This document shows positions 1 through 9,384 of a stretch of 36,647 nt of DNA, one piece after another; positions within the stretch are counted from its first letter, which is position 1; every line of letters begins with the position of its first letter. The notes beneath the pieces were generated by a model that was not told the DNA's origin, did not search any database, and worked only from the letters and a program-made list of their open reading frames with translations. Both the position numbers and the translations under genes were made by a program. The DNA lies in contig PAMC01000008.1 of the NCBI GenBank assembly GCA_002710785.1, forward strand, positions 6,511 to 43,157, in the 5' to 3' direction. Source of the DNA: a bacterium (GTDB lineage: Bacteria; Patescibacteriota; Minisyncoccia; Phycocordibacterales; UBA918).

Positions 1-201
1 GTAGAGAGCCCCTAAGAGCGCAAGGAGGCCAGCGCCGCGGAACCACCACTTGTACTCACCGTAGAAGGTGTCGGCGAGACTCGAGGCAAAACTGACCGTT
101 GAGATACCTAAGAGCACCAAAATAAGCGGCGAGAGACAGCAGAGTGACGCGATCACGACTGGGATACTGCTAATTTTAAGCGCCTCAGTTAATTTACTCA
201 T
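1..201 (-). CDS. Partial membrane protein, MerT-like (C-terminus beyond window)
   Basis: On the minus strand an ATG at 201 opens a frame that runs uninterrupted off the window edge (67 codons; missing from the ORF track because it is partial). The peptide starts MSKLTEALKIS and has a hydrophobic segment at about residues 13-40 with an adjacent Cys pair (SLCCLSPL), then FYGEYKWWFRGAGLLALLGALY, the start of a second hydrophobic stretch. A Cys pair in the first membrane helix followed by PLxLVLLG resembles MerT-type mercuric transport proteins and small relatives common in CPR genomes. That resemblance is by eye only. No Shine-Dalgarno is obvious upstream. Confidence 0.55.
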   Translation of the reverse strand, partial: MSKLTEALKISSIPVVIASLCCLSPLILVLLGISTVSFASSLADTFYGEYKWWFRGAGLLALLGALY

Positions 202-310
202 ATATAAAACGTAGCATGTAATACTTCTTGGTACGGCACGGCAGCAGCTTCCTTTCACGAAATGGAAAATATGCTAGTATCGAATGAGAACATCACCAGC
301 GGAGGACACG

Positions 311-805
311 ATGTCGCGCCTCGAAGATTTCACTGAAATTCACCCGATTGACGTTGTGGAGACGCTGGCCACCCACCACGAATGGCAATTCGAGCGTCTT
401 GCTGATGACCAAATCGCGATGGTCATTGAAGGTCAGTGGCGATCCTATTCAGTAACCCTCGCCTGGTCGGACTATGACAAAGTGCTCCGTATGATTTGCA
501 CCTTTGACATGGAGCCGCCACAAGATGCACTTCCTGCGCTCTACGAGGTCCTGAATCTCGTAAACGAGAAGTGCTGGGCCGGCGCCTTCGGCTACTGGTC
601 AGAGCAAAAACTGATGGTCTACCGCTACGGCTTGATCTTGGCCGGCGAACAGCTTGCTAGCGAGGATCAAATTGCCCGTATGATCGATACAGCAGTTCTC
701 GCGAGTGAGCACTACTACCCAGCCTTTCAGCTGGCCGTATGGGAAGGATTTGGTCCGCAGGAGGCACTAGAAACAGTAATTGCCGAATCGTACGGCCACG
801 CCTGA
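311..805 (+). CDS. YbjN-domain protein
   Basis: 164 aa. I use the ATG at 311 rather than the track start at 284 because GGAGG lies 8 nt before it; this is one of few true Shine-Dalgarno sites in the window. The protein reads PIDVVETLATHHEWQFERLADDQIAMVIEGQWRSYSVTLAW, then a CTFDMEPP segment, LNLVNEKCWAGAFGYWSEQKLMVYRYGL, and a C-terminal YYPAFQLAVWEGFGPQEAL. This order matches the YbjN family (fold related to type III secretion chaperones), particularly the form I know from alphaproteobacteria. No enzymatic role is established for that form. The gene stands alone between divergent and convergent neighbours, with its own terminator. A transfer origin is plausible (inference). Confidence 0.75.
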   Translation: MSRLEDFTEIHPIDVVETLATHHEWQFERLADDQIAMVIEGQWRSYSVTLAWSDYDKVLRMICTFDMEPPQDALPALYEVLNLVNEKCWAGAFGYWSEQKLMVYRYGLILAGEQLASEDQIARMIDTAVLASEHYYPAFQLAVWEGFGPQEALETVIAESYGHA

Positions 806-812
806 CGCAAAT

Positions 813-847
813 TCCCGACACAAGCTTACGTGCCGGGGATTTTTTTT
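813..847 (+). terminator. Intrinsic terminator of the ybjN-like gene
   Basis: CCCGACAC and GTGCCGGG form a stem with one mismatch around a short loop, followed by eight T residues. It lies 8 nt after the stop codon. Confidence 0.75.
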
Positions 848-879
848 ATAAAAAAGCCCAGCGCGAGATGCGCAGGGCT
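848..879 (-). terminator. Intrinsic terminator of the minus-strand secreted-protein gene
   Basis: Read on the minus strand, AGCCCTGCGC-ATCTC-GCGCTGGGCT folds into a stem with one A-A mismatch followed by a T tract. It lies back-to-back with the plus-strand terminator at 813-847, as expected between convergent genes. Confidence 0.7.
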
Positions 880-892
880 CGAACTCGTTTGG

Positions 893-1240
893 TCATTGGT
901 CGATGTAGAATACCAGCACCTCGCGATACATGATCTGGCGAATTACTGCACTGGTCGTGACTCCATTCATGTCCGTCAATTTCAGGACAGGAGAAACCGG
1001 CTGCCCCACAGTACCGTCCACGAGATCAAGCACACCACACCTCCCTGAACCAGGGAGCCTGACTGCAGCTTCAACGGCAACATCCATCCCGTAATGCTCC
1101 CACATGTGGACGATCGTAAACAGCCGGGTAAGGCTACGACATCCAAAGTATGGTTCAGTCGAGTAGCTTAGCTGTACCTCCTGGCTGTGAGCGCGGCTGG
1201 TGCAGAGCAGGGCCGTTAAGATAGTGAGAATATACAGCAT
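893..1240 (-). CDS. Small secreted protein of unknown function
   Basis: 115 aa. The start is supported by GGAGGG 8 nt upstream of the ATG. Residues 1-19 (MLYILTILTALLCTSRAHS) form a short signal peptide with a likely cleavage after AHS. The mature part (about 96 aa) has two Cys (one in the YFGCRSLTR segment, one in SGRCGVLD) that could form a disulfide, and no repeat or motif that I recognise. It is convergent with the ybjN-like gene, and a terminator follows its stop. It shares a strong Shine-Dalgarno with the ybjN-like gene and the 19003-19704 gene, unlike the ribosomal genes, which hints at a separate origin (inference). Confidence 0.65.
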   Translation of the reverse strand: MLYILTILTALLCTSRAHSQEVQLSYSTEPYFGCRSLTRLFTIVHMWEHYGMDVAVEAAVRLPGSGRCGVLDLVDGTVGQPVSPVLKLTDMNGVTTSAVIRQIMYREVLVFYIDQ

Positions 1241-1294
1241 TGAGATTCCCTCCGTTCTTACTCAAAACTGTCATGTGCAGTATCCGTGAAGCAA

Positions 1295-1323
1295 TTGAAG
1301 TTTTGTAGTATTCAGTGTATAGT
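1295..1323 (+). promoter_or_regulatory. Putative sigma70-type promoter upstream of fusA
   Basis: TTGAAG (1295-1300), a 17-nt spacer, then TATAGT (1318-1323), about 110 nt before the fusA ATG. A second candidate -10, TATTAT at 1420-1425, lies 8 nt before the ATG and would give a leaderless fusA mRNA. The rest of 1241-1433 shows no gene. Confidence 0.5.
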
Positions 1324-1433
1324 TGCGGCGTCTTTTGGCCTGGTGGCCATTTTCTATTCTTACGCAGCACCCAGCTTTTGTTGTGGAGGTAGAGGACACA
1401 ATTACCTACTAATTACTCTTATTATAGATAGCT

Positions 1434-3602
<2,169 letters not shown>

Positions 3603-3610
3603 GTTTGCCA

Positions 3611-3647
3611 CGCAGCAAAAAACCGCCCCTGGCGGTTTTTTGCTGCG
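3611..3647 (+). terminator. Intrinsic terminator after fusA
   Basis: A perfect 17-bp stem, CGCAGCAAAAAACCGCC / GGCGGTTTTTTGCTGCG, with a 3-nt loop. The T-rich 3' arm supplies the uridine tract. It separates fusA from the surface-protein genes. Confidence 0.9.
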
Positions 3648-3678
3648 TGCATAACTGCAGTTGGCGCAGCCGGTGGCT

Positions 3679-3692
3679 GCTAAAATAGAGTC
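3679..3692 (+). promoter_or_regulatory. Extended -10 promoter abutting the start codon
   Basis: TGCTAAAAT (TGn plus -10 hexamer at 3681-3686), then 6 nt and the ATG at 3693. The predicted start site falls at or next to the start codon, so the mRNA is probably leaderless. Confidence 0.5.
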
Positions 3693-4640
3693 ATGATAGC
3701 GCGGTACGTCTCGTGGCCTATGTTCTTCGCAGCCCTCTGCTTGTGGCTGCTTAGTGCCTCGTTTGCGCACGCACAACTTTCGAGCCCCGTACCACTCTCG
3801 GGCTACGCCTGGAGCAGCACTATTGGCTGGGTGAGTTTCTCGGGTCCAGGCTACGGGGTTGATATTGAGACTAACGGCGACCTCGACGGCTACGCCTGGA
3901 GCAGCACGATCGGTTGGATTAAGTTTGGCGGTCTCTCGAGCTTCCCGAGTGGGGGAAGCGACGCTAACCTCGACATTAGCACCAATGAGGCTACCGGCTG
4001 GGCGCGAGCCTGCGCCGGCACCGAATTTGGCGACTGCTCAACCATGGCCGACCACCCGGGTGGCTGGGACGGCTGGATTTCGCTTAACTGCAGCAACACT
4101 GGCGGCTGTGGCACCAGTAGCTACGTAGTTGGTGCGGGCGGCGGTGTACTCACTGGCTACGCCTGGGGTAGTAGCGTTATCGGGTGGCTCGATGTCTCAA
4201 ACGTGACCTTCACCGCGCCGTGCTCACCTGGTTTCCAGTGTCTCGCCGACCTCTCAGGCTACGAGCAGACCGACCAGTGGTGCCAAGTGGTGAATACTAC
4301 CAACTGTAGCAGTCCGCTTATTTGTGACACGGGTAACCCAGGTAGCTGTGTGGCTAACACGCTAGCGGGCTCCATTAGTGTACGCCCGGCCGCGGCACGC
4401 TCGGGTGACACAACCGAAATCACCTGGAGCAGCACCGACGCAATTAGCTGTACCGTCGAGCAGCAAAACGCTGCCGGCAACGCGTCGCAGAGTTGGACCG
4501 GTCTCTCAGGTACGGAGACTTCCGACCCGGTTAACCAGTTCACCATCTTTAGCCTCATGTGTACTAACGCCGGCGGCATTCCGGAGTACGAGGTCGCTTC
4601 GACCAGTATGGACATTATTCCATTAAATATTGAAACCTAG
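3693..4640 (+). CDS. Secreted GYAWSSTIGW-repeat surface protein
   Basis: 315 aa. A signal peptide covers residues 1-27 (FFAALCLWLLSASFAHA), with cleavage likely before QLSSP. The mature part contains three copies of a GYAWSSTIGWVSF-type motif, two within the first 80 residues and a divergent one (GYAWGSSVIGWLDV) near 153. Cys-rich loops and an Ig-like segment follow (SISVRPAAARSGDTTEITWSSTDAISCTV). YAW..IGW repeats are typical of Parcubacteria exported proteins whose function is unknown; I infer a cell-surface or pilus-associated role. It heads a small group of envelope genes inserted between fusA and tuf. No Shine-Dalgarno; a -10 box lies 6 nt before the ATG. Confidence 0.75.
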   Translation: MIARYVSWPMFFAALCLWLLSASFAHAQLSSPVPLSGYAWSSTIGWVSFSGPGYGVDIETNGDLDGYAWSSTIGWIKFGGLSSFPSGGSDANLDISTNEATGWARACAGTEFGDCSTMADHPGGWDGWISLNCSNTGGCGTSSYVVGAGGGVLTGYAWGSSVIGWLDVSNVTFTAPCSPGFQCLADLSGYEQTDQWCQVVNTTNCSSPLICDTGNPGSCVANTLAGSISVRPAAARSGDTTEITWSSTDAISCTVEQQNAAGNASQSWTGLSGTETSDPVNQFTIFSLMCTNAGGIPEYEVASTSMDIIPLNIET

Positions 4641-4647
4641 TTCTTGT

Positions 4648-4989
4648 ATGGATACTGAGCAGCCACAATTTTCCAACGAAGTCACACCTGCCGCACCCAC
4701 TAACGGATCGGTGATTGCGCTGCTCGCTGTGCTGGCAGTGCTCCTGGTAGCGGTGGTCGGTTTGGGGGCGTACATTTGGTACGGCATGAGCAACACACCA
4801 GCCGATGAGGTGGTGGTTGAGGAAATTGCTGCTCCAGAGCCAGATCCGGCTGAAGGCGGCTATACCACCGAAGAGAAGGCAGCCATTTTAAGCTCGCTAC
4901 GTAAAAACCCAGCCGGGCTCTCAACCGAAGAAAAACGGGCGAAGCTGCAAGCGCTCAGCGGCGCTTCGAACAATGTTGACGCTAATTAA
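4648..4989 (+). CDS. Single-pass membrane protein with short acidic tail
   Basis: 113 aa from the ATG at 4648 (MDTEQPQF), preferred over the track's upstream TTG at 4630, which overlaps the previous gene. A polar N-terminus is followed by one transmembrane helix at about residues 22-45 (IALLAVLAVLLVAVVGLGAYIW), an acidic linker (ADEVVVEEIAAPEPDPAEGG), and a C-terminal pair of similar short motifs, TTEEKAAILSSLRKNPAG and STEEKRAKLQALSG. That double TxEEKxxxLxxL tail recurs in Parcubacteria envelope proteins; its function is unknown. It begins 7 nt after the surface-protein stop, so the two are probably co-transcribed. GTATG start context, no Shine-Dalgarno. Confidence 0.65.
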   Translation: MDTEQPQFSNEVTPAAPTNGSVIALLAVLAVLLVAVVGLGAYIWYGMSNTPADEVVVEEIAAPEPDPAEGGYTTEEKAAILSSLRKNPAGLSTEEKRAKLQALSGASNNVDAN

Positions 4990-5007
4990 TAGTATAATTG
5001 TTAACGT

Positions 5008-5616
5008 ATGAACACTTTTACCCAGTCTCTCAAAACCATTATACCCCTCACCATTGTGTGCAGCCTGCTCGTGGGCTACCAGTATCTTGGTGCGACATGG
5101 ACTGAGCCCGGCAGCAACCCGCCCAACGACAACGCCGAAGCTCCTATTAACACTGGTGCCACTGACCAAGTTAAAAACGCCGGCCTCTCGGTTGATGCAC
5201 TAGCGGTGTTTGGCGATACGCTGGTAACCGGCACCACCACGTCCGACCGCGTGAATGCCGCCGCCTACTGTGACGAGAATGGACAAAACTGTAATGCCGC
5301 TGGGGGAGACAGTATTGGGGTAGGGCAAACCTGGCAAGAATTCACGATCGGCCTTGGCGGCCAGCGTAAGGCTGGTACAGTATATACAAATGATACAGGT
5401 AAGCCCATTATGCTTTCAGTAGTTGTAGGCAGTAATGGAGTTATCGATATTCGCACAAGTAGTACTTCATCCTGGGTGCGTGTAGCTGGTAGATATGATT
5501 ACACCAATAATTTAAGATTCACATTAAATACTGTTGTGCCCAACAATCACCAGTATCGAGTCGACACAGGAAGTTGGCAACCTTTAATAATAGATGAATG
5601 GGCGGAACTCCGCTAA
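5008..5616 (+). CDS. Modular surface protein: PPxxNxxxPIN N-terminus with phage-tail-like C-terminus
   Basis: 202 aa. Residues 10-30 are a hydrophobic export/anchor segment (TIIPLTIVCSLLVGYQYLGATW). It is followed by the Parcubacteria motif WTEPGSNPPNDNAEAPINTGATDQVKNAGLSVDALAVFG, shared almost word for word with the paralog at 7619. The C-terminal domain (about 108-202: TWQEFTIGLGGQRKAGTVYTNDTGKPIMLSVVV...WAELR) resembles the TYTNxTGKPIxVSV...WxELR receptor-binding ends of phage tail fibres. From about 5340 the DNA becomes AT-rich with AGA and TTA codons unlike its neighbours, suggesting a recently acquired module. TATAAT lies 9 nt before the ATG. Confidence 0.7.
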   Translation: MNTFTQSLKTIIPLTIVCSLLVGYQYLGATWTEPGSNPPNDNAEAPINTGATDQVKNAGLSVDALAVFGDTLVTGTTTSDRVNAAAYCDENGQNCNAAGGDSIGVGQTWQEFTIGLGGQRKAGTVYTNDTGKPIMLSVVVGSNGVIDIRTSSTSSWVRVAGRYDYTNNLRFTLNTVVPNNHQYRVDTGSWQPLIIDEWAELR

Positions 5617-5643
5617 TTATTGCTTGCAAAAGCAGCGGGTTTT

Positions 5644-5651
5644 GCTACTAT
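5644..5651 (+). promoter_or_regulatory. tuf promoter, extended -10
   Basis: TGCTACTAT (-10 hexamer 5646-5651) with TTGCAA 16 nt upstream (5624-5629). The resulting leader of about 165 nt before tuf contains several short hairpins, for example ACGGC/GCCGT near 5667 and GTGAAA/TTTCAC near 5688-5710. Its regulatory role is unknown. Confidence 0.6.
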
Positions 5652-5823
5652 AGCCGGCACTGCATACGGCCTGGCCGTGTCAGAGCGTGAAAATATACTG
5701 CTCTTTCACACCTACGCGTACTAAGTGGTAGCGTAACTGTTCTCGTGACGGTACCCCTCAGTGCACGTACAGGCTTTTAGTAGCTGTGTGCGGTAATTAT
5801 TTATCTAATAATCATTTGCGATT

Positions 5824-7014
5824 ATGGCAGATTTTGATCGTTCAAAGCCGCACGTAAACGTAGGTACCATTGGTCACGTTGACCACGGTAAGACTACGCT
5901 TACCGCAGCTATCCTCAACGTACTCGCAGCCAAGGGTGATGGCTACAGCGCCAACCTTAAGGCAGTCGAGGACATCGACAAGGCGCCCGAAGAGAAGGCG
6001 CGCGGTATTACTATTTCTCTCTCTCACTCAGAGTACGAGACTCCTAACCGTCACTACGCGCACATCGACGCGCCTGGTCACGCCGACTACATCAAGAACA
6101 TGATTACCGGTGCTGCCCAGATGGACGGCGCAGTCCTCGTAGTAGCTGCTACCGACGGTGCGATGCCACAAACTCGTGAGCACGTACTCCTCGCGAAGCA
6201 GGTGGGTGTACCAAAGATTATCGTCTTCCTCAACAAGTGCGACATGGTCGACGACGAGGAGATGCTCATGCTCGTTGAAGAAGAGCTTCGTGAACTTCTT
6301 AGCTCACAAGGCTTCGACGGCGAGAATGCTCCAATTATTAAAGGTTCTGGTCTTAAGGCCCTTGAGGACCCATCATCTGAGTGGGGCGAGAAGGTTATCG
6401 AGCTCGCTGACGCGATGGACGAGTACTTCCCACTCCCAGAGCGCGAACTCGACAAGCCATTCCTTATGCCAGTTGAGGACATTTTCTCAATTGAAGGCCG
6501 CGGTACCGTGGTAACTGGTCGTGTAGAACGCGGTCAGGTAAAGGTTGGTGAAGAAATTGAGATCGTTGGTATCAAGGATACCACCGTTACCACCGTGACT
6601 GGTGTTGAGATGTTCAACAAGCAGCTCGATGCTGCACAGGCTGGTGACAACGCCGGTATCCTCCTTCGCGGTACGAAGAAAGAAGACGTACACCGCGGTC
6701 AGGTACTCGCTGCTAAGGGTTCTGTAACCCCACACACCGAGTTTGAGGCTGAGGTATACGTACTCTCAAAGGACGAGGGTGGTCGTCACACACCATTCTT
6801 CTCTGGTTACAAGCCGCAGTTCTACATCCGCACCACCGATGTTACCGGTGAGGTAACCCTCGCTGATGGTGTTGAGATGGTGATGCCAGGTGACACCGCT
6901 ACCTTTAAGGTGAAGCTCGTAGCGCCAGTAGCGCTTGAGGATCAGACCAACTTCGCGATCCGCGAGGGCGGTAAGACCGTAGGTGCTGGTGTGGTAACCA
7001 AGATTGTTGCTTAG
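5824..7014 (+). CDS. tuf: Elongation factor Tu
   Basis: 396 aa, normal EF-Tu length. It delivers aminoacyl-tRNA to the ribosomal A site. G1 is GHVDHGKT (residues 17-24), switch [10 protein letters not shown] (56-64), switch [10 protein letters not shown] (82-89; Ala where most bacteria have Cys), G4 NKCD (137-140) and a G5-type GSGLKAL (about 174). Domains II and III are complete ([34 protein letters not shown]). Codon choice is strongly biased (CTC, GGT, GTA, AAG), as expected for a highly expressed gene. No Shine-Dalgarno. rpsJ follows after 19 nt, the usual str/S10 junction. Confidence 0.98.
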   Translation: MADFDRSKPHVNVGTIGHVDHGKTTLTAAILNVLAAKGDGYSANLKAVEDIDKAPEEKARGITISLSHSEYETPNRHYAHIDAPGHADYIKNMITGAAQMDGAVLVVAATDGAMPQTREHVLLAKQVGVPKIIVFLNKCDMVDDEEMLMLVEEELRELLSSQGFDGENAPIIKGSGLKALEDPSSEWGEKVIELADAMDEYFPLPERELDKPFLMPVEDIFSIEGRGTVVTGRVERGQVKVGEEIEIVGIKDTTVTTVTGVEMFNKQLDAAQAGDNAGILLRGTKKEDVHRGQVLAAKGSVTPHTEFEAEVYVLSKDEGGRHTPFFSGYKPQFYIRTTDVTGEVTLADGVEMVMPGDTATFKVKLVAPVALEDQTNFAIREGGKTVGAGVVTKIVA

Positions 7015-7033
7015 GCAACTAACGACACCCAGT

Positions 7034-7372
7034 ATGGCTACAGCAAGTAAATCAAAGACCGGCGAGATTCAGAAGCTTCGTATTCGTGTACGCGCCTACG
7101 AGCACAAGATTCTCGACGCGTCGGTTAAGCAGATTATCGACACCGCCAACCGGTTCGATGCTGAGGTAGTTGGTCCGATTCCGCTACCAACCGAGATCAA
7201 GAAGTACACGGTTAACCGCTCTACGTTCGTCCACAAGGATGCGCGAGAACAGTTTGAGATGCGCATGCACAAGCGTGTGATCGACATCTTAAACCCGAGC
7301 GGTAAGGTGGTAGAGGCGCTTACGAACCTCTCACTGCCGTCTGGTGTAAACATTGACGTCAAGATGATGTAA
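7034..7372 (+). CDS. rpsJ: 30S ribosomal protein uS10
   Basis: 112 aa from the ATG at 7034 (MATASKSK). The track's earlier start overlaps tuf and adds unrelated residues. After a 12-residue tail the canonical S10 fold appears: KLRIRVRAYEHKILDASVKQIIDTA, then PIPLPTEIKKYTVNRSTFVHKDAREQFEMRMHKRVIDI with the conserved loop that contacts 16S rRNA and NusB. It is cotranscribed with tuf. The rest of the S10 operon does not follow directly: a terminator, a surface-protein gene and a nuclease gene intervene before rplC. Confidence 0.97.
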   Translation: MATASKSKTGEIQKLRIRVRAYEHKILDASVKQIIDTANRFDAEVVGPIPLPTEIKKYTVNRSTFVHKDAREQFEMRMHKRVIDILNPSGKVVEALTNLSLPSGVNIDVKMM

Positions 7373-7380
7373 TTCTTGTC

Positions 7381-7488
7381 GTAAAAATCGTAGATTGCTT
7401 CGTTGGACATCGATACATATAAACTCACTGGACTTTTGTCCCACTCGTTTATATGTTCTTGTCCGCCTCGCACCCCCTCGATTTTTAC
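7381..7488 (+). repeat. Intergenic palindromic element A (after rpsJ)
   Basis: Outer stem GTAAAAATCG (7381-7390) / CGATTTTTAC (7479-7488). An inner GGAC / GTCC pair (CGTTGGAC ... TTGTCCGCCTCGCA) is followed by stem CATATAAAC / GTTTATATG. The loop is CTCACT-GGAC-TTTT-GTCC-CACTCG. It is a member of the dispersed family described in the findings. No coding potential. Confidence 0.65.
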
Positions 7489-7546
7489 TGACAATAATTT
7501 AGCTTCTCATATGGAGCTAGATGAGAAAAAGCAGTAGCCAAAATAC

Positions 7547-7575
7547 ACAAAAACCACCACCCAGGTGGTTTTTGT
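7547..7575 (+). terminator. Intrinsic terminator of the tuf-rpsJ unit
   Basis: ACAAAAACCACC / GGTGGTTTTTGT, a 12-bp stem with a 5-nt loop and a T run. A weaker hairpin, TTCTCAT / ATGAGAA, lies just upstream (about 7503-7527). Confidence 0.8.
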
Positions 7576-7618
7576 ATATAAGTAATACACCACTGCGATC
7601 ATTTTGTATAATAGTGCT

Positions 7619-8287
7619 ATGAAATCCTACCCCCTTACTATCATCCCCCTCGCTATCGCCTGTAGTCTTCTACTTGGCTACCAATACCTTGGTGCTACTT
7701 GGAGTGAACCAACTGGCTCGCCACCAGCTAATAATGTTGACGCACCCATTAACGTAGGAAGTACTGATCAAGTAAAAAACGGTGGGTTAAGCGTTGATGC
7801 TCTCGCCGTCTTTGGTGATGTGGCGATTACTAGTGGAGGCACTTTAATTGTTTCCAATATATGTAATGCAGATCAGTCTACTTGTGGGACTGTTGAAGAA
7901 TTTCTCGCCACCTCAACGAGTGGTGGTGGCTCAACACCGGGCAATCTGTTCGCTAATCAACACACTGAAACGCAGTGCACCTCTCTTGGTGGTGAAGTTG
8001 TAGCGGTAGGTGGAGAGACCATATGTCGGTTTCCTCAAAACAGTTGTCCATCTGGCTGGACTAATTTTAGTGATTGGAGCACTACTGAAAACCGCAGTTG
8101 TACTGGAACAGGGTATTGGGGATGTTCTGTTGGAACCGTCAATACCGGATCTCATCCGTGGTCAAATATTGCTCCTGAGAGCGTGACGTATCGTACGAAT
8201 GGTATAAAAGTTGATGGTGAGAATCAATGTCAGAGTTACACTACACTTACCTGTAGTGCGACAGTGACCCAAATTGGTTGTTACTAG
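7619..8287 (+). CDS. Modular surface protein, paralog of the 5008 gene
   Basis: 222 aa from the ATG at 7619; TATAAT lies only 6 nt upstream, so the mRNA is probably leaderless and the track's TTG start would sit inside the promoter. Hydrophobic segment IIPLAIACSLLLGYQYLGATW, then WSEPTGSPPANNVDAPINVGSTDQVKNGGLSVDALAVFGD, nearly identical to the 5008 protein. Beyond residue 75 the two are unrelated. Here the C-terminus is Cys- and Trp-rich (FPQNSCPSGWTNFSDWSTTENRSCTGTGYWGC ... TVTQIGCY), with at least eight Cys suggesting an extracellular disulfide-bonded domain. One anchor module with swapped ends points to a surface display family. Confidence 0.7.
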   Translation: MKSYPLTIIPLAIACSLLLGYQYLGATWSEPTGSPPANNVDAPINVGSTDQVKNGGLSVDALAVFGDVAITSGGTLIVSNICNADQSTCGTVEEFLATSTSGGGSTPGNLFANQHTETQCTSLGGEVVAVGGETICRFPQNSCPSGWTNFSDWSTTENRSCTGTGYWGCSVGTVNTGSHPWSNIAPESVTYRTNGIKVDGENQCQSYTTLTCSATVTQIGCY

Positions 8288-8288
8288 C

Positions 8289-8316
8289 TTGCAAATTTAG
8301 CTAATACACGTATACT
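8289..8316 (+). promoter_or_regulatory. Promoter for the GIY-YIG/rplC operon
   Basis: TTGCAA (8289-8294), a 16-nt spacer, TATACT (8311-8316). It restarts transcription of the S10 genes after the terminator and the surface-protein gene, giving a leader of about 150-180 nt. Confidence 0.6.
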
Positions 8317-8332
8317 GCCCGCAGCTTTTTAA

Positions 8333-8446
8333 AGACCTACGTTCGATGATTGCAGCGCGGCTGCATGAGAACCACTGGGCAGAAATCGCGCCGTTTTGCG
8401 TGCGAGCATCTGCTCGCCTCAAAACGGCGCGATTTGTCGTTGGTCT
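8333..8446 (+). promoter_or_regulatory. Structured leader (element H) upstream of GIY-YIG/rplC
   Basis: Outer pairing AGACCTACG / CGTTGGTCT (one mismatch) encloses TGCAG/CTGCA and a perfect 16-bp stem AAATCGCGCCGTTTTG (8383-8398) / CAAAACGGCGCGATTT (8420-8435). The loop is capped by CGAGC-ATCT-GCTCG. No T tract follows, so it is not a simple terminator. The architecture resembles the dispersed elements, but the shared motif is weak. Confidence 0.5.
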
Positions 8447-8502
8447 AGAGAGCATTTATTAGTTCTTCTTCCATAATGAATCACGTTAATGATGAAGTAG
8501 TT

Positions 8503-8760
8503 ATGTATTACGTCTACGTTCTCCAGAGTGAGAAGAATGGACAATTATACATTGGCTCAACGAAAGACTTACGGAAACGTTTTAGTCAGCATAATCTTGG
8601 GCAGTCTACTTGGACTAAACGCAGTATTCCTTGGAAGTTGATTTATTATGAAGCGTGTTTAGTTGAAGCTGATGCTCGGGCTAGAGAGAAGTATTTCAAA
8701 TCTGGGCCAGGTAGACAGTCTTTAACAAAACGACTAAAACGTTTCCTATCATTAACGTGA
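8503..8760 (+). CDS. GIY-YIG domain nuclease (UPF0213/YhbQ-like)
   Basis: 85 aa from the ATG at 8503 (MYYVYVLQS), the usual start for this family; the track's ATG at 8476 would add nine residues. A single GIY-YIG domain: VYV (4-6) and YIG (16-18) strands, the catalytic Arg region DLRKRF (22-27), an EADARAREKYFKSG segment with a candidate metal-binding Glu62, and a basic C-terminal tail. Family members are small structure-specific or RNA/DNA nucleases of poorly known role. The stop overlaps the rplC start (GTGATG), so translation is probably coupled. The gene is AT-rich compared with flanking ribosomal genes (TTA, AGA, TAT codons), which suggests insertion into the S10 operon. Confidence 0.8.
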   Translation: MYYVYVLQSEKNGQLYIGSTKDLRKRFSQHNLGQSTWTKRSIPWKLIYYEACLVEADARAREKYFKSGPGRQSLTKRLKRFLSLT

Positions 8761-9383
8761 TGAAATTTATTCTCGGAACCAAAGACGGCATGACCCAAGT
8801 CTACGACGAGTCTGGTGTTGCCCATCCTGCCACCGTACTACGGGTTGGTGAGAACGTGGTGACCCAAGTTAAGACTCCCGACAGCGACGGGTACGCAGCT
8901 GTACAGGTAGCTACCGGCGCCAAGAATGCTGAGCGCACCAACAAAGCGGCCAAAGGTCACTTTGGTGAGACTGGCTTCCAGCACGTGCGCGAGTTTCGCA
9001 CCCGTTTCAACTTCGATGACTCAGTCGAGTCATTTGAGAAGGGGGCAACACTAGCGGCAGACGTGTTTGCTGTTGGCGACACTGTAGCAGTGTCTGCTGT
9101 CTCAAAAGGTAAGGGCTTCCAAGGTGTAGTAAAGCGCTACAACTTTAAGGGTGGTCCAGCCTCACACGGTCAGAAGCACTCACACCGCGAACCTGGTTCT
9201 ATCGGTGCCACCGGTCCAGCTCGTGTCTTTAAAGGTACACGTATGGCTGGCCGCATGGGTAGCGACCGCACCACCGTGAAGAACCTCGAGGTTCTGCAGG
9301 TGAATCCAGAGGAGAACCTACTCCTCATTAAGGGAGCAATCCCTGGTCGAAAAGGTACGTTAGTAGAAGTACGTGGACTCTAG
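8760..9383 (+). CDS. rplC: 50S ribosomal protein uL3
   Basis: 207 aa starting at the ATG that overlaps the nuclease stop. It begins MKFILGTKDGMTQVYDESGVAHPATVL, the standard L3 opening. The central part has KGKGFQGVVKRYNFKGGPASHGQKHSHREPGSIGATGPARVFKGTRMAGRMG, the rRNA-binding loop near the peptidyl transferase centre that ends with the conserved RMAGRMG. Length is normal. It binds 23S rRNA early in 50S assembly. First ribosomal gene of the rplC-rplD-rplW-rplB unit; only 1 nt separates it from rplD. Confidence 0.97.
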   Translation: MKFILGTKDGMTQVYDESGVAHPATVLRVGENVVTQVKTPDSDGYAAVQVATGAKNAERTNKAAKGHFGETGFQHVREFRTRFNFDDSVESFEKGATLAADVFAVGDTVAVSAVSKGKGFQGVVKRYNFKGGPASHGQKHSHREPGSIGATGPARVFKGTRMAGRMGSDRTTVKNLEVLQVNPEENLLLIKGAIPGRKGTLVEVRGL

Positions 9384-9384
9384 T

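Noticed and set aside
7381-7488. Elements A-K as ordinary IS-derived MITEs
   Set aside because: MITE copies share their terminal repeats. Here the outer stems differ at each locus while the loop motif is shared, so a simple MITE does not fit, though a mobile origin is not excluded.
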